Below, one piece after another: positions 40,859 through 53,000 of a stretch of 64,000 nucleotides of DNA (position 1 is the stretch's first letter; each line of letters starts with the position of its first letter). Location: positions 10,416,001 through 10,480,000 of the forward strand of contig OZ059898.1 in assembly GCA_964057225.1 (NCBI GenBank). The letters run 5' to 3'. Below the pieces are notes generated by a model, which worked only from the letters and a program-made list of their open reading frames with translations, was not told the DNA's origin and did not search any database. The stretch comes from Auanema rhodensis (Eukaryota > Nematoda > Chromadorea > Rhabditida > Rhabditidae). The position numbers were made by a program, and so were the translations under genes.

Positions 40859-42439
40859 CGTTCCATTATGCTCCTACGTATATTGAACAGACCATTGTAG
40901 TCTGCTCAACTACGCGTATAGTATTCCATAAGTGTAGCGGTATGGAAACAGAGCATAAGGATTACATAAGATAAGGAAATATATAGGTTTATTATACACA
41001 ATACAATATCATTACAATACAATAACAGAAGGATAAAGTAAACTACACTTACAAGACAAAGACTAATATATAAGATTAACTAAGTTAGATGCAAACCGTC
41101 CATGGGCTTGCAAAGGGGCGAACTCCCGAATAGGGGCATGAGGGAAGGCGGTGCCATTCCACATTCCTCTAGTCGGTCTGGCTCTAACCCTGCAGTTACA
41201 TATATAGAGTCTCCGAATGGAACGTGCCCTTTTTCAAAGATTGTCGCGACCTCGCGATATTTTAAACAAAAATTTGGGCTTATATGTAACTGAGTTTTAG
41301 AGTTCAATTGTTTTAGCTTCACAATAACTAATTGTAAGTTTTAGAAAATAATTAAAAATTAGTTCTCTCTACTATTAACTGATTGTCGGCTAAAATATGG
41401 TAACAGTTTTTATAAAAAGGTTCTATGATTAGGATTAAACAAAAAAAAGAATCAAAAAGAAACACTTCTTGTTTACTTACGTGATTATAATACTTGAAAT
41501 TCAAAAAAAAGTAAAAAACAATTGAGAAAGCGACATAAACAATTGAACGATTTGAAGAGAATTGTAAGTTTTAGAAAAGAATTAAAGTTCAGCTATCTCT
41601 ACTATTAACTGATTATCGGCTAAAATAAGGTAACAGTTTTTATTGAAAATTTCCATGATTAAGATTAAACAAAGAAAAAAAATCAAAGAGAAACACTTCT
41701 TGTTTACTTATTTGATTATAATACTTGAATTCAAAAAAAAGTAAAAAACAATTGAGAAAGCGACATAAACAGTTGAACGATTTGAAGAGAATTGTAAGTT
41801 TTAGAAAATAATTAAAAATTAGTTCTCTCTACTATTAACTGATTGTCGGCTAAAATATGGTAACAGTTTTTATAAAAACACAATAAGGTAACAGTTTTTA
41901 TTGAAAGTTTCCATGATTAAGATTAAACAAAAAAAAAAGGATCAAAAAGAAACACTTCTTGTTTACTTACTTGATTATAATATAAGTTTCCATGATTAAG
42001 ATTAAACAAAGAAAAAAAATCAAAGAGAAACACTTCTTGTTTACTTATTTGATTATAATACTTGAATTCAAAAAAAAGTAAAAAACAATTGAGAAAGCGA
42101 CATAAACAGTTGAACGATTTGAAGAGAATTGTAAGTTTTAGAAAATAATTAAAAATTAGTTCTCTCTACTATTAACTGATTGTCGGCTAAAATATGGTAA
42201 CAGTTTTTATAAAAACACAATAAGGTAACAGTTTTTATTGAAAGTTTCCATGATTAAGATTAAACAAAAAAAAAAGGATCAAAAAGAAACACTTCTTGTT
42301 TACTTACTTGATTATAATATAAGTTTCCATGATTAAGATTAAACAAAGAAAAAAAATCAAAGAGAAACACTTCTTGTTTACTAATTTGATTATAACACTT
42401 GAAATTCCAACAAAAGTAAAATAAAACTGTGAAAGCGGG
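40859..42439. repeat. Long array unit with a 337-bp internal duplication (1,581 bp)
   Basis: After about 41990 the unit repeats a segment with TTATTTGATTATAATACTTGAATTC and the ACACAATAAGG rearranged monomer before reaching the usual GAAAGCGGG border. This is consistent with misaligned exchange at the shared AAGTTTCCATGATTAAG. Confidence 0.8.
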
Positions 42440-44884
42440 CGTTCCATTATGCTCCTACGTATATTGAACAGACCATTGTAGTCTGCTCAACTACGCGTAT
42501 AGTATTCCATAAGTGTAGCGGTATGGAAACAGAGCATAAGGATTACATAAGATAAGGAAATATATAGGTTTATTATACACAATACAATATCATTACAATA
42601 CAATAACAGAAGGATAAAGTAAACTACACTTACAAGACAAAGACTAATATATAAGATTAACTAAGTTAGATGCAAACCGTCCATGGGCTTGCAAAGGGGC
42701 GAACTCCCGAATAGGGGCATGAGGGAAGGCGGTGCCATTCCACATTCCTCTAGTCGGTCTGGCTCTAACCCTGCAGTTACATATATAGAGTCTCCGAATG
42801 GAACGTGCCCTTTTTCAAAGATTGTCGCGACCTCGCGATATTTTAAACAAAAATTTGGGCTTATATGTAACTGAGTTTTAGAGTTCAATTGTTTTAGCTT
42901 CACAATAACTAATTGTAAGTTTTAGAAAATAATTAAAAATTAGTTCTCTCTACTATTAACTGATTGTCGGCTAAAATATGGTAACAGTTTTTATAAAAAG
43001 GTTCTATGATTAGGATTAAACAAAAAAAAGAATCAAAAAGAAACACTTCTTGTTTACTTACGTGATTATAATACTTGAAATTCAAAAAAAAGTAAAAAAC
43101 AATTGAGAAAGCGACATAAACAATTGAACGATTTGAAGAGAATTGTAAGTTTTAGAAAAGAATTAAAGTTCAGCTATCTCTACTATTAACTGATTATCGG
43201 CTAAAATAAGGTAACAGTTTTTATTGAAAATTTCCATGATTAAGATTAAACAAAGAAAAAAAATCAAAGAGAAACACTTCTTGTTTACTTATTTGATTAT
43301 AATACTTGAATTCAAAAAAAAGTAAAAAACAATTGAGAAAGCGACATAAACAGTTGAACGATTTGAAGAGAATTGTAAGTTTTAGAAAATAATTAAAAAT
43401 TAGTTCTCTCTACTATTAACTGATTGTCGGCTAAAATATGGTAACAGTTTTTATAAAAACACAATAAGGTAACAGTTTTTATTGAAAGTTTCCATGATTA
43501 AGATTAAACAAAAAAAAAAGGATCAAAAAGAAACACTTCTTGTTTACTTACTTGATTATAATATAAGTTTCCATGATTAAGATTAAACAAAGAAAAAAAA
43601 TCAAAGAGAAACACTTCTTGTTTACTAATTTGATTATAACACTTGAAATTCCAACAAAAGTAAAATAAAACTGTGAAAGCGGGCGTTCCATTATGCTCCT
43701 ACGTATATTGAACAGACCATTGTAGTCTGCTCAACTACGCGTATAGTATTCCATAAGTGTAGCGGTATGGAAACAGAGCATAAGGATTACATAAGATAAG
43801 GAAATATATAGGTTTATTATACACAATACAATATCATTACAATACAATAACAGAAGGATAAAGTAAACTACACTTACAAGACAAAGACTAATATATAAGA
43901 TTAACTAAGTTAGATGCAAACCGTCCATGGGCTTGCAAAGGGGCGAACTCCCGAATAGGGGCATGAGGGAAGGCGGTGCCATTCCACATTCCTCTAGTCG
44001 GTCTGGCTCTAACCCTGCAGTTACATATATAGAGTCTCCGAATGGAACGTGCCCTTTTTCAAAGATTGTCGCGACCTCGCGATATTTTAAACAAAAATTT
44101 GGGCTTATATGTAACTGAGTTTTAGAGTTCAATTGTTTTAGCTTCACAATAACTAATTGTAAGTTTTAGAAAATAATTAAAAATTAGTTCTCTCTACTAT
44201 TAACTGATTGTCGGCTAAAATATGGTAACAGTTTTTATAAAAAGGTTCTATGATTAGGATTAAACAAAAAAAAGAATCAAAAAGAAACACTTCTTGTTTA
44301 CTTACGTGATTATAATACTTGAAATTCAAAAAAAAGTAAAAAACAATTGAGAAAGCGACATAAACAATTGAACGATTTGAAGAGAATTGTAAGTTTTAGA
44401 AAAGAATTAAAGTTCAGCTATCTCTACTATTAACTGATTATCGGCTAAAATAAGGTAACAGTTTTTATTGAAAATTTCCATGATTAAGATTAAACAAAGA
44501 AAAAAAATCAAAGAGAAACACTTCTTGTTTACTTATTTGATTATAATACTTGAATTCAAAAAAAAGTAAAAAACAATTGAGAAAGCGACATAAACAGTTG
44601 AACGATTTGAAGAGAATTGTAAGTTTTAGAAAATAATTAAAAATTAGTTCTCTCTACTATTAACTGATTGTCGGCTAAAATATGGTAACAGTTTTTATTA
44701 AAAGTTTCCATGATTAAGATTAAACAAAGAAAAAAAATCAAAAAGAAACACTTCTTGTTTACTTACTTGATTATAATACTTGAAATTGAAAAAAAAGTAA
44801 AAAACAATTGAGAAAGCGGGTAAAACTGTTGAACTAAAACAGTCTTTATAAAATATAAATGATATTTTTTTATAAAAGTGAAGT

Positions 44885-44955
44885 TGCATCGGCCCGGAAT
44901 CGAACCCGGGTCGCCCGCGTGGCAGGCGAGCATTCTACCACTGAACCACCGATGC
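44885..44955 (-). tRNA. tRNA-Gly(GCC), copy 10, T-stem mismatch variant
   Basis: Same 71-nt body as copy 9, with the identical T-stem substitution (plus position 44895, C for G) giving a G51-G63 mismatch. Promoter boxes, anticodon and TTTT terminator are intact. Confidence 0.93.
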
Positions 44956-46406
44956 TTCGAAAATGTTAGATTGTTTCCGAAAAATTATGAAAAGTCAAGT
45001 TCTACTGATTTGAAGAGAATTGTAAGTTTTAGAAAATAATTAAAAATTAGTTCTCTCTACTATTAACTGATTGTCGGCTAAAATATGGTAACAGTTTTTA
45101 TAAAAACACAATAAGGTAACAGTTTTTATTGAAAGTTTCCATGATTAAGATTAAACAAAAAAAAAAGGATCAAAAAGAAACACTTCTTGTTTACTTACTT
45201 GATTATAATACTTGAAATTCCAAAAACAGTAGAATAAAATAGAGAAAGCGACAAAAACAGTTGAACGATTTGAAGACAATTGTAAGTTTTAAAAAATAAT
45301 TAAAAATTAGTTCTCTCTACTATTAACTGATTGTCGGCTAAAATATGGTAACAGTTTTTATAAAAAGGTTCTATGATTAGGATTAAACAAAAAAAAGAAT
45401 CAAAAAGAAACACTTCTTCTTTACTTACTTGATTATAATACTTAAAATTCAAAAAAAAGTAAAAAACAATTGAGAAAGCGACATAAACAGTTGAACGATT
45501 TAAAGAGAATTGTAAGTTTTAGAAAAGAATTAAAGTTCAGCTATCTCTACTTTTAACTGATTAACGGCTAAAATAAGGTAACAGTTTTTATTGAAAATTT
45601 CCGTGATTAAGATTAAACAAAGAGAGAAAAATCAAAGAGAAACACTTCTTGTTTACTTATTTGATTATAACACTTGAAATTCCAACAAAAGTAAAGTAAA
45701 ACTGTTGAAGCGAGTAAAACTGTTGAATGATTTGAAGACAATTGTAAGTTGAAGAAAAAAATTGAAGTTTAGCTCTCTCTACTATTAACTGAATGTCGGC
45801 TAAAATATAGTAACAGTTTTTATTAAAAGTTTCCATGATTAAGATTAAACAAAGAAGAAAAAATCAAAGAGAGACACTTCTTGTTTACTTATTTGATTAT
45901 AATACTTGAAATTCCAAAAACAGTAAAATAAAATTGAGAAAGCGACAAAAACAGTTGAACGATTTGAAGAGAATTGTAAGTTTAAGAAAAGATTTAAAGT
46001 TTAGCTTTGTCTACTATTAACTGATTATCGGCTGAAATATGGTGACAGTTTTTTATTAAAAGTTTCCATGATTAAGATTAAATAAAGAAAAAAAAATCAA
46101 AGAGAAACACTTCTTGTTTACTAATTTGATTATAACACTTGAAATTCCAACAAAAGTAAAGTAAAACTGTTAAAGCGAGTAAAACTGTTGATCAATTTGA
46201 AGACAATTGTAAGTTGAAAAAAAAAATTAAAGTTTAGCTCTCTCTACTATTAACTGAATGTCGGCTAAAATATGATAACAGTTTTTATTAAAAGTTTCCA
46301 TGATTAAGATTAAACAAAGAAAAAAAATCAAAGAGAAACACTTCTTGTTTACTAATTTGATTATAACACTTGAAATTCCAACAAAAGTAAAATAAAACTG
46401 TGAAAG

Positions 46407-46410
46407 CGGG
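46407..46410. repeat. Target-site duplication CGGG, left
   Basis: GAAAGCGGG precedes the element and CGGGTAAAACTG follows it at 57987. Together they rebuild the uninterrupted satellite sequence GAAAGCGGGTAAAACTG seen at other tRNA cassettes. The duplication is 4 bp, or 5 bp if the terminal G is counted with the flank. Confidence 0.9.
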
Positions 46411-46776
46411 CGTTCCATTATGCTCCTACGTATATTGAACAGACCATTGTAGTCTGCTCAACTACGCGTATAGTATTCCATAAGTGTAGCGGTATGGAAA
46501 CAGAGCATAAGGATTACATAAGATAAGGAAATATATAGGTTTATTATACACAATACAATATCATTACAATACAATAACAGAAGGATAAAGTAAACTACAC
46601 TTACAAGACAAAGACTAATATATAAGATTAACTAAGTTAGATGCAAACCGTCCATGGGCTTGCAAAGGGGCGAACTCCCGAATAGGGGCATGAGGGAAGG
46701 CGGTGCCATTCCACATTCCTCTAGTCGGTCTGGCTCTAACCCTGCAGTTACATATATAGAGTCTCCGAATGGAACG
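46411..46776 (-). repeat. 3' LTR of the Gypsy-like element
   Basis: 366 bp with 9-bp inverted ends CGTTCCATT...AATGGAACG instead of the common TG...CA. It matches the 5' LTR throughout by reading. On the minus strand it contains a TATATA site, an AATAAA signal and a U5 hairpin in the same places as the 5' LTR. Confidence 0.93.
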
Positions 46777-46778
46777 TG

Positions 46779-46787
46779 CCCTTTTTC
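46779..46787 (-). promoter_or_regulatory. Polypurine tract
   Basis: On the minus strand GAAAAAGGG, two bases (CA) before the 3' LTR. This is the expected primer site for plus-strand DNA synthesis and is retained in all array copies. Confidence 0.8.
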
Positions 46788-47019
46788 AAAGATTGTCGCG
46801 ACCTCGCGATATTTTAAACAAAAATTTGGGCTTATATGTAACTGAGTTTTAGAGTTCAATTGTTTTAGCTTCACAATAACTATAGTATGATAGAGTTTTA
46901 ATTAGTATAAAAACAAAATTACAATAATTTATAAGAAGGGTTCGATATAATATAAAGTAACGATGAATTAGAATATTATTAATTTCATAAATTAATTCTC
47001 TTAATATTGAAGCATTTCC
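46788..47019 (-). other. 3' untranslated region of the Gypsy-like element
   Basis: AT-rich sequence between the polyprotein stop and the polypurine tract. The duplicated and amplified fragment breaks off inside it at 46882. No further gene is seen apart from an 80-residue chance frame (46632-46874) that crosses the polypurine tract into U3. Confidence 0.7.
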
Positions 47020-50000
47020 TCAAGAAGCATCTATGCTATCCTTGTTGTTCCTGTTGATCACTTCTATTATTTCGATGTCGCTATCTTCTTCTGCTTGACT
47101 TTCTCGAAACCTTGCGCGAGTGTTGTAAGAGATGTTTTGTGAAGCAGGAGAGAAGATTTTCAAGTTATCTTTGTGGATATCTTGTAGTTTTCCTGATGAA
47201 TTTCTGATTTGAACTTTTGATCCTTCTACGTTGATGACTTCGTATGGTCCATCATAGCTTTTCCGAAGCTTTTGGCCGATTTGGTGTGATTTTATAGTCG
47301 TCATCACCATGTCGCCCGATTGAATGTCTCTATGGTGTGTTCTTTGCGTTCTATCCTTCTTCTTTTTCGCATTTTCTTGATTTTTAGCTATGCGGTTCTT
47401 TATTATTTCGTCTCTCTTGTCCATATCTGGTCTTCTTTGGAGTAATTCTTCAGAAATTTCTTGAATCTGAGTGATCGTTTCTGGTAATTCAGCGTCCATT
47501 GACATTCTGCATTCTTTACCAAATAATGCAATGTATGGCGCAATCCCTGTAGTCGCGTGCTGAATATTGTTGATAGCAAAAGTGATTTTTGGTAATACAG
47601 TATCCCAGTCACTAAGGTCCTCTTTTAAGTAGTGGGTTAATCCTTCTTCGAGGGTTCTGTGAAGTCTTTCCACTTGTCCATTTGAGTTCTTTTGGTGTGG
47701 TAGTGTTGGTTCATGTTTGATTCCAAGTTTAGTACACATTTCTTCGAACTTTTTAGATACAAAGTTCGAACCTCTATCGGTGATCAAGCGATGGGGTGGT
47801 CCAAAAATGTAAACGAAATGTCTTAGAAATCGGTCAATTGTGATTTCCGTTGTTATTTGTGGTACAGCAATTGTTGTTGACCATTTTGTAAATGCGTCTT
47901 GCATGGTAATGACGTAGGTACAGTTTCTTTTTGAAGGGGGAAATGGTCCCATTACGTCCATGTGGACTCGTTCAAATGGCTTGCTTGGTATCTCAAAATG
48001 ACCTATTGGTTGTACCGTCATGGAATGTGGATCTTTTTTTCTTTGAGCACATTTAATGCAGTTCTTGATAAATATAGTAATGTCGTTCTGCATATTTGTC
48101 CAATAGAATCTTCTTAGAATTGCTTCTTTTGTTTTAATAATTCCTTGATGTGCTGCAATTGTAGGATCCTCATGAAAAACTTTGATTATTTCCTCAATTA
48201 TGGGGTGTTCTTGTGGTATTACGATAGCGGGTTGTGGCTTTTTGTCTGTTGGTTTTGTATAGAGCAAGTCATTTATGACACAATATCTGTCATTAGCTGT
48301 CATGTTCTTTTGTGCTCTATATTCAATCTCCGCTATCGTCCGTTTAATCCAAGGGGTGTTTAGTTGAATTTCCTTTATTGTTGGTGTATTTATGGCGTTA
48401 ATGTGAATTTCTTCTATTTTCTTCTTCTTTGTTTCCGGCTTAGCATCGTTAGCTTCTTCACCTATATATCGAGATAGAGCATCGCATACTTTATTTAATT
48501 GGCCTGCGCGATATTTTATTTCAATATCATATTCTTGGATGACCAGCTGGAACTTCGCAAGACGACCAAATAAGTCTCTGCGTGTCATTAAGCTGGTAAG
48601 GGGTCGATGGTCCGTAATACATATAGTATGAGTTCCAAGAATGTATGTACGGAATTGATTTAATGCATATACAAGGCCTAATGCTTCTATCTCGATTGGT
48701 GCGTAGTTACGTTCGGCTTTAACTAGTTTTCTGCTTGCAAATGCGATAGGGTGTAGATTTTTCAGAGGTTGTTTTGGATCTTCCGGTTGTAATAATACAG
48801 CACCTATGGCGATGTTACTACCGTCGCTTTCAACTATAAACAAGCGGTCCGATTTAGGTGGGCTTAAAACGGGTGCCTGTATTAAACTTCTTTTAAGGAG
48901 GTCTAAAGCTTCTTTATGTTTGTTTTCCCATTTGAATTCAGTATCTGCCTTTGTCAGATCGTATAAAGGGCTTGCGATACGTGCAAAATCTTTCATGAAT
49001 TTGCGAAAGAATCCAACCATTCCCAAGAATGCTCGTACACCTGTTGCATTCTTTGGTGCCGGATAATCTTGTATGGCGGCGACTTTTTGAGGGTCAGGTT
49101 TTATACCTTGACGTCCTACAATAAGTCCTAGAAATTTCACTTCTGGTTGAGCAAAAGCGCATTTCTTAAGCTTTATCTTCATTCCCAATTCTTCTACTGC
49201 TTGCAGTAAATCATCGATATCTTTGAGATGTTGTTCTCTTGTATCAGATATAACTAATAGATCGTCCAAATAAACAAATAGTTTACAAGAACATTTACTT
49301 TGCAAATACCTTACTGCTGTTTGAAAGGTATGAGGGGCTCCACAAAGGCCCATCGGCATCCGTTTGTACTGGTATGTGCCGGATGTGGTCGTAAATGCTG
49401 TTAGGGGTCGATCTGATTTTCTCAAGGATATTTGAAAAAATCCTGACACTAAATCGAAGTTTGAGAAAAATTGGGCGCCTGCTGCCAAATCAACTATGTC
49501 AGAAATGCTTGGAATGACATAAGTTTGCTTGCGTGTGACATTATTTAAAGCTCGAAAATCTGTCACAAACCTATACGTGTCATCTTTCTTCTTAACTAGT
49601 ACTACAGGGCTATTAAATAGAGATGTAGAAGGCTCTATTATGCCTTGCTCAAGCATTTCTTTGACTTGTTTTTCAATTTCTTCCTGTTTTCCTAAGGGAA
49701 TACGTGTTATTCTCGGCTTTGGCATATCCATATCTGTTCTCAATGGTATGGTATGCTCTATAGGACCTTTAAATAAGCCTATTTTCCTGTCCTCGTTAAG
49801 AAATGCCTCACGATAGCTTTCAATTATTTTTGTAAGCTCATGTTTTTCTTCTTTCATGAGATCAGCATTCTCTAGATCAAGATCTTTTATGAAGTCTCTT
49901 GGAAAATATGGTAGTTTACTCTCCCAATCGGCTTCTGGCGGAACATATGGTAGAATTGGCTTATGCTTAAAGGGTTCACAAGCCGGAATTTCTCCAATTA

Positions 50001-53000
50001 TTGCCTGTCCAATGACTGAATTAGCTTCCATAGCTATTGTTTCATCGGTATCGTTACGGAACATAACATATACTCCACTGGTATCACGAAACGCAGTTGG
50101 ATATAATGATTTTAATGCGCTTCCACTATCCCCTAAGACAACCACTTCGTTAGATTCTAGTGGTTTATCTGTCTTTATTGGGATAGGTGCCTCTTCATCA
50201 GGCTTTAATGTTTTTGTTCTTAAATTAATGATATTCACAGTTATCTCCGTATGCTTAATAGATTCGTTTCCTATTAATGGGATGGCATTGTTTCCAATCT
50301 CCAACCTCTTCTTGGATGGTTTAAGGCTGACGTCGATGTTTTCGCTGTCAAGCGCTTTCATGAAATCTAGTCCAATTAAAGCGGGAGCAGGACAGTCATG
50401 ATCGTTTGAGACCAAAAAGGTGTGTTCGATCTCGTAGCCGGCAATTTCAATTACAAGATTTATCTTTCCATAAAATGTGAAAGTGGACTTGTTGGCTGCC
50501 ATCGCTACTAAATGTCTCTTCTTGACATTTTCGGCCATGTTCAGATATTTGAGGGTGGAGAGCCTAACATATGACACTGATGAGCCTGAATCCCATAAAG
50601 CTAAAATCAGTTTATCTTCAACTGATATATATATTAATGGTAACTTTGTTTCCGCTGATGCAATAGAAGCAACAAATGGTATTGCGATTGGAATAAATGT
50701 TACTAAAGCAGGATAGTATTGCTTCATGATGTTATCTGGCATCTGTTGGTCTGGGCGGCTTACAAGTTCCAATGTTTCTTCATAGCCTGGGGGCTCATTA
50801 TCTATTTCATGGACATGCATTACGGTTAGTGGAGTGGCTCTGAAGAACCAAAATTTAGCAACAACGAAAAAAATTATTAATACTGCGGCAATCGTGACTA
50901 TTGATCCTATAAAGATGAGTGTTCTCTCAATTGAACCTATTAGAAATTGTTTTACGCTAGTCCAGGCGGAAGTTGTGAACTCAGCTGCTTTAGAGATATA
51001 GTCACTGCCCTTTTTCAAAAGATTAAAGGCTGACGTAATCTTTGGATCGTTGTGAATAGTATGTAAAACATGGTTCTGTCGTATGGATGCTAAACTTGCT
51101 CCATATGCAATAGCTGTTGACATTGAGTAAACTCTCAATGATAAATTGGTGTATAAGTTAGCGCCTGTGAACTTTAAAGGTGTTAATTGGTGGTATTGCG
51201 CTTTATCAAAGAGTGATATTGGTTTTACTTCAACCGATCCATTTATATTTATCCATTCTCCATTTTGATAGTACACATCTGTTGGTACATGTTCGCAATC
51301 TATCTCTTTTCCATGTGTTAATAAGTCTCTTGATCCTGGAGCAGCAAAATATAATCTCTCATCTTCTGTTATTACTGGTGTTTCCAAATAGCATGTATCA
51401 TTGATCTTATGATTATGATAAACAGCTTTAGGTTGAAGAGGTAAGCATATATGAACATGAACTATATCGCTGCCTACGAAACGGGCTGCAATATCCTCTC
51501 TTCCTAAAATAGTCCTCATTGCTATTGTGGGTTCTATGTGTAAAATAGAACGCCATAGCTCGAGGTATCTATTTTGAATCTCACATATGGATTCATAAGA
51601 TTCCATAAAATGTTTCTGTAGCTCTTCTTGTATGAGTGTTGTTGTATATTGTAGATGATCTTGAGCTATTCTGCGAGATACGTTGAGGTTGAATTGTATT
51701 TCGTTGTTCACTTTTGACGCTGTATACGTTGCCTGAGCCTGAATTTCTCTGGTTTCTACGGGTGGAGATGATGTTCTTTGTTTCCTTAAGGTTCGTGACG
51801 CCGTGTCAGTGACTGTTGCTAATGTTGTTGGCGAGAGAGTAGTAGTTATCACGGCTGTTGTCGTGTCAACTATGGTTGTCGTCGGAATCCGAGTCGTATA
51901 GCTTATAGTTGTCTCCTGAACTAGTGAAGCGGGTTTGTCCGTTGTTGTCGTTAATGACAGTCTTCTAGTCAGATAAGGCGGTGTTTCAATATCCTCTAAC
52001 AGTGGTAAAAATGTTTTTATAAGTAGCTGGCGTGTATCCGCGCTTGGGGTTTGAATGCGAGGGTGGGGGCCCATCGATATACCGTAGTTAGAATCTTTAT
52101 CTCGATATAGTTTGTTGGTATCTGGCACATTGATTGTTAATTGTCGGAACTTTTCATCATCTACGGCTGCTGCTGTTTTATTTGGCCTTATTACTCGCAA
52201 TGTCATCAAGTTATGGTATAAGTAAAGTGTATTTCTAAGTACTATACGCTCATCAGCATTGTCAGTTGTTAAAGTTGGTCGGATAGGCGGCATGTTCACA
52301 AAGGATTTTAAAACCTCTTGCCTTGATGGTACCGACAGATTGTTTTCAAATATTACCGGTGTATAAGCTAGCTCCATCGCTATGCTTTCGGCTCTTTCGC
52401 GGTAGGATCCGTCCTTTTCTAGTAGTTTTTCGTCAAATTCGTGTGCTGTTAATCTGTCACCTATCTGTTCTAATAATTGTTTTGAGGTTAAATACCGTAT
52501 AGCGCCGCGAGTGGTTGCTGCCAGTTCCTTTTGCGCAAGAAAATAAAGTATTGCTTCCTCAGGGTCGTGTATTTCGTATGTTTGAAGGAAACGTTGTATG
52601 GATTTATCAGATACGGGACTTCTTAAGAAGAAATAAAACTTCTCGGGATGTGCTGAAACCCAATCAATAATTGAATATGAAGGGTTGACAGCTCGTCTGG
52701 CCTTTATAAGCGGTATTATCTGATAAATACCAGGATTACTCATCACCGGTCGTAAGAAAGGATAAGGACAAATATTTAATATTAAAGTTTCAAAATCTTC
52801 CTGTTTTTGTATCCACTCCTTGTTTAATTCAACCGTGCATTCCGCAATTGCTTTTTTATCTCTTTTCGCCGGAAGTTTCTTATATTCTCTCTCTATTAAA
52901 ACATGGATATTGGTGTCATTTGGGTACTGTGGTAAGAGAATGTAATTGCCAGTTGTGGTGTGGAAGATTGGCTGTTTAAAACAAGAAGATATTTGCTTCG

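Larger units (their letters stand above)
14966..44690 (-). repeat. Tandem array of 24 LTR-plus-satellite units, mostly 1,244 bp
   Basis: LTR starts lie at 14966, 16210, 17454, 18468, 19712, 20956, 22200, 23444, 24688, 25932, 27176, 28420, 29664, 30908, 32152, 33396, 34640, 35884, 37128, 38372, 39615, 40859, 42440 and 43684. Each unit is 472 bp of retroelement 3' end plus ~772 bp of satellite (about 3.3 monomers, no tRNA gene). Unit 3 is 1,014 bp, unit 20 is 1,243 bp, unit 22 is 1,581 bp and the last is cut off near 44690 inside GTAACAGTTTTTATT. Substitutions I noticed are few (25435 T to C, 36361 A to G). An 80-residue minus ORF and a 63-residue plus ORF recur in each unit over the LTR and are taken as chance frames. 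Confidence 0.95.
44690..46882. repeat. Right copy of the duplicated 2.2-kb block, joined to the complete element
   Basis: Counterpart of 13245-15437. The array-to-block transition lies in GTAACAGTTTTTATT, a sequence present in every satellite monomer, so the exchange was homologous there. On the right side the block continues without a break into the retroelement, so this copy retains the original arrangement. Confidence 0.85.

Noticed and set aside
14966..44690. Regular repeats as a CRISPR array
   Set aside because: The repeats are 1.2 kb and nearly identical throughout, contain LTRs, and lie in a eukaryotic genome. There are no unique spacers.
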